A DNA stretch of 64,000 nt from positions 1 to 64,000 of the forward strand of contig JAFDGZ010000001.1 of NCBI GenBank assembly GCA_019309045.1, written 5' to 3'. This stretch comes from Deltaproteobacteria bacterium (lineage in GTDB: Bacteria; Desulfobacterota; Syntrophobacteria; BM002). Position numbers and translations under genes: made by a program. Below are positions 26,565-34,404 of the stretch, piece by piece. Position 1 is the stretch's first letter. Every line of letters begins with the position of its first letter. The notes under the pieces were generated by a model. The model was not told where the DNA came from and made no database searches. It was given only the letters and a program-made list of their open reading frames with translations.

Positions 26565-27962
26565 ATGTCAATAAAATCCTTGCTTATTCCCGTTGAGAAC
26601 CAGGTCCGCGAATTCGATCCCAAACTCTTGCTCGCCTATGTTGCTGCCAAGCATGGTTTCACCTCCATTATCGGGCCTCGCCGAGAAATTCATTTTCGTA
26701 TCGCCTCATACCCTCCAAGCATTTATCTTTCCAAGAGTATCACTGTACACAGCGACATGATGTTCAAGATCATGCACAATCTCGGCCACGGCATCGTGGC
26801 CTGGGACGAGGAGGCCCTGGTTCACCTGCCCCCAGAGATTTACTTCTCGCGCCGGCTGTCGCCGGTGGCCCTGTCATATGTTTCTCATCTGTTCGCCTGG
26901 GGGGAGGACAATGCAGCACTGTGGCGCCAGTATGATCAACTACCAGCCGGGGCCAAAATCCATGTTACTGGAAACCCCCGAGGGGATCTATTACGGCCGG
27001 AAATGCGGCCTTTCTTTGAGCAAGAGGTGGCTAAACTTCGGGGAAAATATGGGGACTTCATACTCATCAACACCAACTTCAATCATGTGAACAGTTTTTC
27101 TCCTGTGCAGAATCTGTTTCAACCCACTAAAAAAGCCGGCGAAAAACCTAGATTCGGCCGAGCAGCCAGAGGCATGACCAGGGAATACGCCGAAGGACTG
27201 CGTGATCACAAACAGGCCATCTTCGCTGCTTTTCAGCGCCTCATTCCCTGGTTGGCGAAAACTTTTCCTGACTACAACGTAGTGGTGCGGCCTCACCCCA
27301 CTGAGAATCCCGGTATTTACCAACAGATTGCCTCTAAATGCCAGCGGGTGTACGTAACCAACAAGGGCAATGTGGTTCCCTGGCTGTGGGCTACCAGGCT
27401 GGTGATTCACAACGGCTGCACTACCGGCGTAGAGGCTTACGTAATGGGTGTTCCTGCTGTCAGCTATCGAGCCAAAATCAATGAATACTATGACTACGGC
27501 TTTTATCGCTTGCCGAATCTCTTGAGTCACCAGTGTTTCGACTTTGATGAATTGCAAGAAACCTTGGCAGGAATTCTTGCTGGCAAGCTTGGCCCTGCAG
27601 AAGGGGCCGAGCGTCAGGCGCTGATTGAACACTATCTGGCCTCCAGGCAAGGACCTCTGGCCTGTGAACGGATGGTAGCAGTGCTGGAACAGATGGCAGC
27701 AGGTGAATCTGAATTGCCGCAGCCTTCCAGGCGTCAGCGTCTTGAAGGCAGAGCCGTTGCAGCTGGACGAATGATCGTCAAGCGCTGCAAATCCCGCCTG
27801 CCCGGGTCTCATAACAAGCCTGCCTTTCAACGCTATCGCTATCCAGGGGTAACACTGCCAGAGGTGCGCGCCAAGATCGCCAGGTTTCGCCGAGTGCTGG
27901 GGGATGCCAGAGAAGTACAGGCAGAACAGATAGCCGAGCAGTTCTTCCGAATCAGCTCGTGA
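26565..27962 (+). CDS. Surface carbohydrate biosynthesis protein, paralogue 5
   Basis: Starting from the ATG at 26565 the protein has 465 residues; a TTG at 26550 is in frame but not needed to match the paralogues (MSIKSLLIPVENQ aligns with paralogue 1). Conserved blocks are LLIPVENQVREFDPKLLLA, AWDEEALVHLP, LFAWGEDNAALW, VTGNPRGDLLR, NTNFNHVNSF, VRPHP and IHNGCTTGVEAY. By eye it is closest to paralogue 1 (HIVAWDEE/PPSIYLSKS region, GSHNKPAFQ tail). It has its own promoter. The next gene, a GKSGTT-type sulfotransferase, also has its own promoter. Function as for the other copies: putative transferase in surface glycan synthesis. Confidence 0.8.
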   Translation: MSIKSLLIPVENQVREFDPKLLLAYVAAKHGFTSIIGPRREIHFRIASYPPSIYLSKSITVHSDMMFKIMHNLGHGIVAWDEEALVHLPPEIYFSRRLSPVALSYVSHLFAWGEDNAALWRQYDQLPAGAKIHVTGNPRGDLLRPEMRPFFEQEVAKLRGKYGDFILINTNFNHVNSFSPVQNLFQPTKKAGEKPRFGRAARGMTREYAEGLRDHKQAIFAAFQRLIPWLAKTFPDYNVVVRPHPTENPGIYQQIASKCQRVYVTNKGNVVPWLWATRLVIHNGCTTGVEAYVMGVPAVSYRAKINEYYDYGFYRLPNLLSHQCFDFDELQETLAGILAGKLGPAEGAERQALIEHYLASRQGPLACERMVAVLEQMAAGESELPQPSRRQRLEGRAVAAGRMIVKRCKSRLPGSHNKPAFQRYRYPGVTLPEVRAKIARFRRVLGDAREVQAEQIAEQFFRISS

Positions 27963-28002
27963 AAGATTCGCCGCTGACCGCAGGCTCTGGGGACTATTGC
28001 TC

Positions 28003-28031
28003 TTGACAGCCTGTTGCCTTCCATCTATACT
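28003..28031 (+). promoter_or_regulatory. Strong sigma-70-type promoter of the sulfotransferase at 28150
   Basis: TTGACA (28003-28008) is perfect, the spacer is exactly 17 bases and the -10 is TATACT (28026-28031). Transcription would start near 28038, leaving a leader of about 110 bases before the ATG at 28150. It begins only 40 bases after the upstream stop codon. Confidence 0.7.
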
Positions 28032-28149
28032 CCGGCCGCTTTCAGGGATTCATGCCACTGTTGCCGAGCAATGCCGGAAGGCGTCTTGCTTGCTCAGGCA
28101 TTGAGCCTGCCGACTTTCGAGTTTAGAGGCGTTTTGCTGAGGGACTCTC

Positions 28150-29004
28150 ATGAAGATTTTCATCTTGGGCACAGGCAAGTCAGGGACTACAGCCCTGCTC
28201 TACAAGGTTGCAGGAGGACTGCCCAACTGCCAGGCTTTCTCTGGCGGCCGTCCGGGCAAATATGTGGGCGACTACCAGAATGCTGTATACAAGCATACCT
28301 ATGAGGAAAGAAAAGGGAAAACCTTTGATCTCTATCTGGCGCACCTGCAAAAGGAAGCTTATGATCGCAAAATCTGGATGGCCCGCGATCCCCGGGACGT
28401 TGCGGTCAGCCGGATGCTCTACCGCTGGCATCGCGGCTATCTAGGCAGCAAAAAGCAGTACCAGGCGCATCTCGATCTGGTCCTGAAAAAGGAGCAGGAT
28501 CCTGCCTCTGTTCCTTTTCATGTCATCTGCCGGTATTCGGGTCACAATGGTTGGCCGCGAACAACTGAGGAAGTGGTGGCCGAGGAGGAGCGCCGTTATA
28601 AGCGCATGTCCAAGTTTGTCAGGGAACTTGACCAGGATTGGTTTATCTTCACCTATGAACAGATGGTTGCCAAAAATTTTGACGACTTGAACAGTTATCT
28701 TGGCTTCCAGGTAAAAGTGGACACTGAAGTCCCCAGGTCAACAGGCAAGGCCAAGGTGGTCCGCAAGAAGGCTACTGGTGACTGGCGGCACTGGTTTACC
28801 CCAGAGGATGTGGAACTGTTCAAACCAGTGTACCTGCCTTATATGGAAGTTATCGGCTATGATTGTGAAGATTGGGCCCTCAGCCAGCAGCCAGTGATCG
28901 AGCCGGAATTTTCTTCCCAATACATGCAAAGCCTGCCCAGGAGAAAATCTCTGAATTCCTTGATGACCTTCAAAGACCTCCTGATTCGCCGCTTGCGCAA
29001 ATGA
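28150..29004 (+). CDS. Sulfotransferase-like protein, GKSGTT type, copy 2
   Basis: This 284-residue paralogue of the gene at 23903 starts KIFILGTGKSGTTALLYKVA and keeps KIWMARDPRDVAVSRMLYRW, the two PAPS-binding elements. The C-terminal half shares RKKATGDWRHWFTPEDVELF and YLPYMEVIGYDCEDW with copy 1. GAGGG lies six bases before the ATG. Unlike copy 1 it has a separate strong promoter, so it can be expressed independently of the surface-carbohydrate gene upstream. It closes the glycan locus; the next gene is on the other strand. Sulfation of a surface sugar is the likely role. Confidence 0.75.
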   Translation: MKIFILGTGKSGTTALLYKVAGGLPNCQAFSGGRPGKYVGDYQNAVYKHTYEERKGKTFDLYLAHLQKEAYDRKIWMARDPRDVAVSRMLYRWHRGYLGSKKQYQAHLDLVLKKEQDPASVPFHVICRYSGHNGWPRTTEEVVAEEERRYKRMSKFVRELDQDWFIFTYEQMVAKNFDDLNSYLGFQVKVDTEVPRSTGKAKVVRKKATGDWRHWFTPEDVELFKPVYLPYMEVIGYDCEDWALSQQPVIEPEFSSQYMQSLPRRKSLNSLMTFKDLLIRRLRK

Positions 29005-29120
29005 AGTAAGTTGCTGGAAGTTGTGCAGGCGTCAACCTGCCGATGATGCCCAAGAACTCGAATATTCAGCGTACCATAGTGTTCTCAGAATGTCAGGCAG
29101 ATATCCAGACTGGTATTCAT

Positions 29121-29663
29121 TCACATGATGAGCCTGCCAACTTCTGACGGTGTGAAATGGAGGTGGGCAAAGAGCTTTCTCTCTACGGCTCGGCAGGTGG
29201 CAAAATTGCTGATAATCCATTGACGGCGGAGGGGATTGTCCCGACCGTAGCGCTCGAGAATGTAGCGCAGCCGCTCGTCAAGACTCACCACCGAACTGTG
29301 ATTCACCCTCTTGTCGGCATAATAGACGATTTCCTTCTCTGAAATGCCGTCTTGGGGATCAAAAGTTTGCAATATTACATGCTCGCCAATAATGTCAGCA
29401 ATCTCGTCAAATTTGTGGCGCAGGCATATTACCCTGCCAAGGGCAGCATGATCACCACCGTTTCTTAGGCACAGGGTCTTGCCTATATCGTGCAGCAAGG
29501 CAGCAGCAAGAGTAGCTTCCACTGAGACCCTGGCCCCAGCAGTCGAAAGGGTTTCGGCTATCAGATGAGCAATCTTGGCCACCACAATGCTGTGCTCCCT
29601 GATATTGTCCAGCATGCGGTAGTCATCCATTAAACTGTAGCATTGAGCTATAGTAGGTATCAC
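29121..29663 (-). CDS. HD-domain phosphohydrolase
   Basis: This 180-residue protein has the HD signature in order: REHSIVVAKIAHLIAE (first His), AAALLHDIGKT (His-Asp), HAALGRVICLRHKFDEIADII, and YYADKRVNHS (last Asp). HD proteins use a metal pair to cleave phosphoester bonds in nucleotides or related compounds. GTG is the start codon (29663), with GAGG ten bases upstream. An inverted repeat ACGTTC/GAACGT (29669-29691) sits immediately upstream and might be an operator. No partner domain is present. The gene is not obviously part of the glycan locus it follows. The substrate is unknown. Confidence 0.8.
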   Translation of the reverse strand: MIPTIAQCYSLMDDYRMLDNIREHSIVVAKIAHLIAETLSTAGARVSVEATLAAALLHDIGKTLCLRNGGDHAALGRVICLRHKFDEIADIIGEHVILQTFDPQDGISEKEIVYYADKRVNHSSVVSLDERLRYILERYGRDNPLRRQWIISNFATCRAVERKLFAHLHFTPSEVGRLIM

Positions 29664-29730
29664 CTGTCACGTTCCTCTCGAAGTCGAACGTTTCATTTCG
29701 GAAGCGCCGCTGATAACATAAATGTATAAC

Positions 29731-31260
29731 TTACCCTTGCTTTTTGTGCAATCCCTGCGGCGGCAAAGCAGGAAGCATTGCGCAGACTATCAAGCTGACC
29801 AGACAGACAGCCAGGGCCAGCCAGAAAACTGCCTCCACTCCCTGGGCAATTGCCTGTTGTACTGCCTGCCGAGCTGCTTCAGGAAATTGCCCCTGCAACT
29901 CCGGTCTGAGGAATTTTTGCATGTTCCTGGAAATCTCTGCCGCCATCTCTGCAGAAAGCCTCGCACTGTCCTGCTGGGTGAATGCCACCAGGCTGTTGTG
30001 AAGCTTATAAAAAAGCACACCACCGCTCATGCCAATGCCGATAGTGCCGCCCAATGTGCGGGCAAACTGTTGCGACGAGGTGGCAAGGCCCAGATCACTT
30101 TCTGACAGGCTGTTCTGTACTGTAAGGAGCGTGGCCACTGAGACGAAGCCCATGCCCGTGCCAATGGCACAGGTGACGATGCTGAAGTAGACTATGCCAG
30201 TGGCAGCGCTGAAAGTAAGAGTCATAAGGGTGGTTAGCAACATGAGCATGGCACCGCCTACACTGGCCCGCTTCTCTCCTATCCAGCTCACCATCTGGCC
30301 ACAAAAGAGAGCACCAGCCGACCAGCCAAGGCTCAAGGGAACCATGATGGCCCCAACTTCAGCCGGTCTTTTTCCCATGGAAACCTGGATAAAGAGGGGC
30401 AGGAAGGCGATGAGAGAAAATATGGCAAAACTGCTGAAAAAGGCAGCGCCATTGGCGAGAACAAAACTGCGGATGGTGAGAAACTGCAGGGGAAGCAGGG
30501 GTTCTTTGGCCCGCTTTTCAGCCAGGTAAAACAACAGGCCAGCAAGAAAGACCACCACGGAGAGGCCGACAATTTCAGGAGAATGCCAGCTGGCCGCACC
30601 ACTGGCGCGGAGAAAAATGAACAGCACAGACAGGATACAGACAGACAGGGCAAAGGAGCCAAGGTAGTCAATACTAGCTTCACTCTTTTTCTGGCGGGTT
30701 TCGTGGAAATAGGTCAGAATGGCAAGCATGGCCAGACCCCCTATAGGTAAATTGATGTAGAATACCCAGGGCCAGGCCAGATAGGTCACAATAAATCCTC
30801 CCAGAATGGGACCCAGCACACTGGCCACTCCCCAGACAAAGCTAATGAGCCCCATCATTTTGCCCCGGGTCTCGGGCGGCGACACTTCTGCCACTACCGT
30901 ATAGGCCACGGCAAAATTGCCGCCAGCGCCGAAACCTTGAATTGCCCGGGTGGCTATGAGTTGAGGCATATTGCTTGCCAGGCCGGCACCGGCTGAGCCC
31001 AGCAGAAAAATGGACACTGCTGCCAAAAAGAGCTTCTTGCTGCCATACAGATCGGATAGTTTGCCAAACAAAGGCAGGGAGATTGTCCGGGTCAGCATGT
31101 AGCCAGAAAAAACCCAGCTGTAGAGCTCCAGGCCGCCAAGATCGGCCACTATGGTGGGCATAGCCGTGCCGATAACAAGGGCATCGAGGGCGCCGAGGAA
31201 CACAGCGAGCAGGGCAGCGATCAGAACGAATAGCTTGGTTCTAGGTGATAGCTGCTGCAT
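29731..31260 (-). CDS. MFS drug/proton exporter, DHA2 (14-TM, EmrB/QacA) family
   Basis: From the ATG at 31260 (MQQLSPRTKLF) the protein has 509 residues and about 14 hydrophobic segments. Characteristic motifs are LDALVIGTAMPTIVADLGG after TM1, the motif A-like GKLSDLYGSKKLF, ATRAIQGFGAGG and a long C-terminal loop. The open frame extends upstream to 31353, but those residues are non-hydrophobic and overlap a promoter region, so I reject them. It exports drugs or other small molecules using the proton gradient. The C-terminal region (Asn/Gln-rich loop, then a last membrane helix) is typical. It is divergent from the radical SAM gene. Confidence 0.85.
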   Translation of the reverse strand: MQQLSPRTKLFVLIAALLAVFLGALDALVIGTAMPTIVADLGGLELYSWVFSGYMLTRTISLPLFGKLSDLYGSKKLFLAAVSIFLLGSAGAGLASNMPQLIATRAIQGFGAGGNFAVAYTVVAEVSPPETRGKMMGLISFVWGVASVLGPILGGFIVTYLAWPWVFYINLPIGGLAMLAILTYFHETRQKKSEASIDYLGSFALSVCILSVLFIFLRASGAASWHSPEIVGLSVVVFLAGLLFYLAEKRAKEPLLPLQFLTIRSFVLANGAAFFSSFAIFSLIAFLPLFIQVSMGKRPAEVGAIMVPLSLGWSAGALFCGQMVSWIGEKRASVGGAMLMLLTTLMTLTFSAATGIVYFSIVTCAIGTGMGFVSVATLLTVQNSLSESDLGLATSSQQFARTLGGTIGIGMSGGVLFYKLHNSLVAFTQQDSARLSAEMAAEISRNMQKFLRPELQGQFPEAARQAVQQAIAQGVEAVFWLALAVCLVSLIVCAMLPALPPQGLHKKQG

Positions 31261-31340
31261 ATCAAAAGATTCTTTCAGCCAGTGGCTTCTGCCCACAGCA
31301 GTAACAGTCCAGGTGAAACAATTGCCGGGCTGTGGCAAAA

Positions 31341-31359
31341 AGGGTTTTGCCAAAACCCT
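31341..31359. promoter_or_regulatory. Palindromic operator candidate over the radical SAM/dinB promoter
   Basis: AGGGTTTTGCCAAAACCCT is a perfect inverted repeat with 8-base arms and a GCC centre. It covers the whole -35 hexamer of the plus-strand promoter at 31347-31376. Such a position suits a repressor that blocks RNA polymerase. The protein is unknown; the repeat does not match the E. coli LexA consensus. Confidence 0.5.
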
Positions 31360-31376
31360 GAAGGACCTACTATACT
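31347..31376 (+). promoter_or_regulatory. Sigma-70-type promoter of the radical SAM - dinB operon
   Basis: TTGCCA (31347-31352), an 18-base spacer and TATACT (31371-31376) give an expected transcription start near 31383, about 58 bases before the ATG at 31441. Confidence 0.6.
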
Positions 31377-31440
31377 TGGTGAAAGACCATTAGGGAACTG
31401 CCCTTTTTCAGAATCATTTGCTTCTGGATTTGAGGAAGCT

Positions 31441-32328
31441 ATGAATGAGCCAGAGGAGATGCATTACCAAGGTGTCATCATTCGGCCGCCCAGCGAAGCG
31501 TTCAGTATCCTTTTGCAGGTAACCCTGGGCTGCTCCCATAACAGATGCACTTTTTGCGGCACTTACAAGGGCAAACGGTTCACCATCAAGGATGACCACA
31601 CCATTCTCAACGATATTCTCTATGCCGCCAGGTACATGCGGCAGCAGCATCGTCTGTTTCTCCTGGACGGAGATGCGCTCATTGTGCCGCAAAAAAAACT
31701 GCTGTGGATCCTGCAAGAAATACGGCGACATCTGCCCTGGGTGCGCCGGGTTGGGGCCTATGCCAATGCCAAGAGTATCATGATGAAAAGTGATGCAGAC
31801 CTGCAGCAATTGAGAGATAACGGCCTGGGTATTCTTTATGTGGGGGTGGAAAGCGGCGACGACGAAACGCTGAAGCAGATCCACAAGGGAACCACAGCGG
31901 CAAACCTCATCAACCAGGCAAAGCGGGTGAAGCAGGCAGGAATCAAATTGTCGGTCACCGTACTGCTGGGCATCGCCGGACGGCAGCGCTCCCTGGTGCA
32001 TGCCAGGGCTACGGGAGAGGTCCTCACTGCCATGGATCCAGACTATGTGGGGGCACTTACCGTAATGCTGCTGCCCAACACGCCACTCGTTGAGGACTAC
32101 GCTGCAGGAGAGTTCGACCTCCCCGACAGGCAAGGGCTCTTGATGGAACTGCGGGAAATGTTTGTCCATACGCAGATGAGCAAAGGGCTGTTTTTCGCCA
32201 ACCATGCTTCCAATTATCTGCCGATCAAGGCGAGACTTCCCAGAGACCGCCAAAGCACCATGGAATTGCTCGATGCCGCCCTGAGAGGAGAAGTTGCCTT
32301 GAAGCCGGAGTGGTTGAGGAGGCTGTAG
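31441..32328 (+). CDS. Radical SAM protein
   Basis: Beginning at the ATG at 31441 (GAGGAAG just upstream), this 295-residue protein has LGCSHNRCTFCGTYKG, a C-x4-C-x2-C cluster motif used by a known radical SAM subgroup with this spacing instead of C-x3-C-x2-C. FLLDGDALIV, GLGILYVGVESGDDETLKQI and GIKLSVTVLLGIAG follow at expected places of the partial TIM barrel. Such enzymes cleave S-adenosylmethionine to form a 5'-deoxyadenosyl radical. The substrate is unknown. dinB begins 8 nt after the stop, so the two are co-transcribed and perhaps translationally coupled, which is an unusual partner for a polymerase. Confidence 0.85.
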   Translation: MNEPEEMHYQGVIIRPPSEAFSILLQVTLGCSHNRCTFCGTYKGKRFTIKDDHTILNDILYAARYMRQQHRLFLLDGDALIVPQKKLLWILQEIRRHLPWVRRVGAYANAKSIMMKSDADLQQLRDNGLGILYVGVESGDDETLKQIHKGTTAANLINQAKRVKQAGIKLSVTVLLGIAGRQRSLVHARATGEVLTAMDPDYVGALTVMLLPNTPLVEDYAAGEFDLPDRQGLLMELREMFVHTQMSKGLFFANHASNYLPIKARLPRDRQSTMELLDAALRGEVALKPEWLRRL

Positions 32329-32336
32329 ATCGCCCC

Positions 32337-33524
32337 ATGCCAGCCGACAAAAAGAAAAGAGCTATACTGCACCTGGACATGGATGCCTTTTACGCCTCGG
32401 TTGAGGTGCTGGATGAGCCTATGCTGCGCGGCAAGCCAGTAATCGTTGGCGGCAGCAGCAAGAGAGGGGTGGTCTCATCCGCCTCCTATGTAGCGCGCCA
32501 ATACGGCATCCACTCAGCTCAACCGCTAGCCACGGCTCGACACCTCTGTCCCCACGGTATTTTCCTGCCTGTAAGAATGGCGCGCTACAAGGAAGTATCA
32601 CGAAGAATCTTTACAATCTTCTCCCAGTATACACCTCTGGTTGAGCCCGTATCCATTGATGAAGCTTTTCTAGATGTGACCGCCTCGAGAAGATTGTTCG
32701 GCTCGGCAGTTGAAATTGCCCAGATGATCAAAAAGCGAGTGCGGCAAGAAATTGGTCTGACCTTGTCAGCAGGAATTGCCCCTTGCAAGCTGGCAGCAAA
32801 GATCGCTTCGGATTTGCAAAAACCTGACGGCCTCACCATTGTTCCCCATGATGGTGTGCGGGAATTCCTTAGACCGCTTCCCATCGATAAACTCTGGGGT
32901 GTGGGCAGGGAAACCAGCAGGACCCTGGCTGCCCTTGGCGTCTCCACCATTGGCGACCTGGCTCTGCTGCCTCGCAAGCTCCTGTGCAGCAAGCTGGGAG
33001 CTCACGGCCTGCAGCTCCACCAGCTGGCCAACGGAGTGGATGACAGAGAGGTGAAGCCCGGGAGCAGAGCCAAGTCCGTGGGCCGTGAAAAGACTTATGA
33101 TACTGATATTACGGATGTGCAGAGCGCAAGAAAAGAATTGCTTTCCCTCGCTTACATGGTAGCCAGGAAACTACGGCAACAGCATGTGTGGGGCAGCACC
33201 ATCACCCTCAAGGTGAAATATGGCAATTTTCAACAGATCACCCGCTCGCTCACTCTGGAGAAGCCCACAGATGATGGCAGGGAAATCTTCCGAAACTGTT
33301 GCCTCCTGATGGACAGGTGCGACATCGGCAGCAGACCGGTCAGACTGCTCGGCGTTTCAGTATCACAACTGCGCCAGGCAGGAGGCCAGGAACAACTTCC
33401 ACTTTTCCATACGGAATGCGACTCAGAGAAGCGGCAAAGACTGAATCGAGCCCTCGATAAGATATCTGAGAAATACGGCGACCAAGCGATCCTTCCGGCA
33501 ACCTTGACCGACTCCCGCCGCTGA
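32337..33524 (+). CDS. dinB: DNA polymerase IV (Y-family translesion polymerase)
   Basis: This 395-residue protein has the Y-family catalytic residues in AILHLDMDAFYASVE (start) and SIDEAFLDVT, the GVVSSASYVAR finger segment, a helix-hairpin-helix region (LWGVGRETSRTLAALG) and a little-finger domain. QLPLF near the C-terminus is a sliding-clamp-binding motif. It copies past damaged template bases. I chose the ATG at 32337 because it aligns with the usual short N-terminus; a GTG at 32310 within the upstream gene is an alternative. Co-transcription with a radical SAM gene and a palindrome over their shared promoter suggest damage- or stress-linked control. Confidence 0.92.
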   Translation: MPADKKKRAILHLDMDAFYASVEVLDEPMLRGKPVIVGGSSKRGVVSSASYVARQYGIHSAQPLATARHLCPHGIFLPVRMARYKEVSRRIFTIFSQYTPLVEPVSIDEAFLDVTASRRLFGSAVEIAQMIKKRVRQEIGLTLSAGIAPCKLAAKIASDLQKPDGLTIVPHDGVREFLRPLPIDKLWGVGRETSRTLAALGVSTIGDLALLPRKLLCSKLGAHGLQLHQLANGVDDREVKPGSRAKSVGREKTYDTDITDVQSARKELLSLAYMVARKLRQQHVWGSTITLKVKYGNFQQITRSLTLEKPTDDGREIFRNCCLLMDRCDIGSRPVRLLGVSVSQLRQAGGQEQLPLFHTECDSEKRQRLNRALDKISEKYGDQAILPATLTDSRR

Positions 33525-33694
33525 ATTCGTACTCTATCCCCCCGGAGACCATCAGGAGCTTTTCGCGGATAGCCGCCCCGGCAACATTCCTGCCCTGCCA
33601 GAAGCTCCATCCCTCTAACGCCCTTCCGCAGCCCAGGAAATAGCTACCATCTGGTGAAATTGTGGGCCTTCTCCCACAGCAACGGCCGGATGGT

Positions 33695-34132
33695 TCAGGT
33701 GATGGGATGCACTTCCAGGATCTTTACCCGATAGTTGAGGGTCTTGCCGGCCAGGGGGTGGTTGAAGTCCAACAGAAAATGGTCTCGTCGAATATCGCCC
33801 ACGAAGCAGAGGCTCTCCTCGCCATCTTTTGTTTCTATTTTCAAAACGGTGCCCTTTTTCAACTTTTTCCCTTTGGGAAATTCTTCCAGCGGAACCTTGA
33901 TCACCTTGGATTCATCAAAAGGACCAAAGGCCTCTTCTGGACGAAGCACGAACTCGCGAGTATCACCCGGATTCAAGCCGGCAATTTCCTGCTCCAGTTT
34001 GGGAAATACTTCACCGGAGCCAAAGCGAAACACCAATGGCGGGTCGTTGTTGGTGCCAAGCACCTTGGTGCCGGAATCTAGAAATGCCTCATATTCGATG
34101 GTGACAAATGTACCTGGACCTACTTGAGCCAT
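33695..34132 (-). CDS. FKBP-type peptidyl-prolyl cis-trans isomerase, SlyD-like
   Basis: This 145-residue protein (ATG 34132, with GAGAAG just upstream) begins AQVGPGTFVTIEYEAFLDSGTKV and has the FKBP core LVFRFGSGEVFPKLEQEIAGLNPGD, the inserted-flap region (EEAFGPFDESKVIKVPLEEF) and the closing LDFNHPLAGKTLNYRVKILEV. This is the SlyD/FkpA-like layout with an insert-in-flap chaperone domain. It lacks the His-rich metal-binding tail of E. coli SlyD. It catalyses proline isomerisation and aids folding in the cytoplasm. A longer frame to 34177 is rejected because the added residues do not match the family. Confidence 0.9.
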   Translation of the reverse strand: MAQVGPGTFVTIEYEAFLDSGTKVLGTNNDPPLVFRFGSGEVFPKLEQEIAGLNPGDTREFVLRPEEAFGPFDESKVIKVPLEEFPKGKKLKKGTVLKIETKDGEESLCFVGDIRRDHFLLDFNHPLAGKTLNYRVKILEVHPIT

Positions 34133-34203
34133 TTTCTTCTCGCTGCTAGTACAAGGTTTGTTCAAACACCTCACCAAGGGAGAGAATCCCTGACCAATTT
34201 TTT

Positions 34204-34231
34204 AGTATAGCCGAAAAGATTCCTTTGGCAA
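34204..34231 (-). promoter_or_regulatory. Sigma-70-type promoter of the SlyD-like gene
   Basis: On the minus strand TTGCCA (34231-34226) precedes TATACT (34209-34204) with a 16-base spacer. Transcription would start near 34197, about 65 bases before the ATG at 34132. Confidence 0.5.
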
Positions 34232-34297
34232 GCGCTCAATCTCCAGGATCTTTTCAATGGTTGACCCAGGCATATTTCTCTCGCACTGTTGGCTGGT

Positions 34298-34349
34298 TGT
34301 CACAGACCTTGCATATATGTTATGTTTGCAATACAAACAATATGCATAT
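34298..34349 (+). promoter_or_regulatory. Promoter/operator candidate of the Hdr-Fwd cluster
   Basis: TGTCAC-N5-TTGCA (34298-34313) resembles a sigma-54 promoter, but its -24 element has GT instead of GG. An overlapping TTGTCA-N17-TTATGT is a weak sigma-70 match. Downstream are two perfect palindromes: TGTTTGCAATACAAACA (34323-34339, 6-base arms) and ATATGCATAT (34340-34349). The arrangement suggests a regulated start before the gene at 34405, but which sigma factor is used is unclear. Confidence 0.35.
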
Positions 34350-34404
34350 TATTTCTGTCATCTAACCTTACACTAAATAGAGTCAACTGATATAGGCACT
34401 GCGA

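Noticed and set aside
31341-31359. E. coli-type LexA box before dinB
   Set aside because: The palindrome has no CTGT-N8-ACAG pattern, so it is reported only as an operator of unknown protein.
31414-32253. 279-residue minus-strand frame opposite the radical SAM gene
   Set aside because: The plus strand has the Cys motif and glycine-rich segments of a real enzyme; the minus frame has none.
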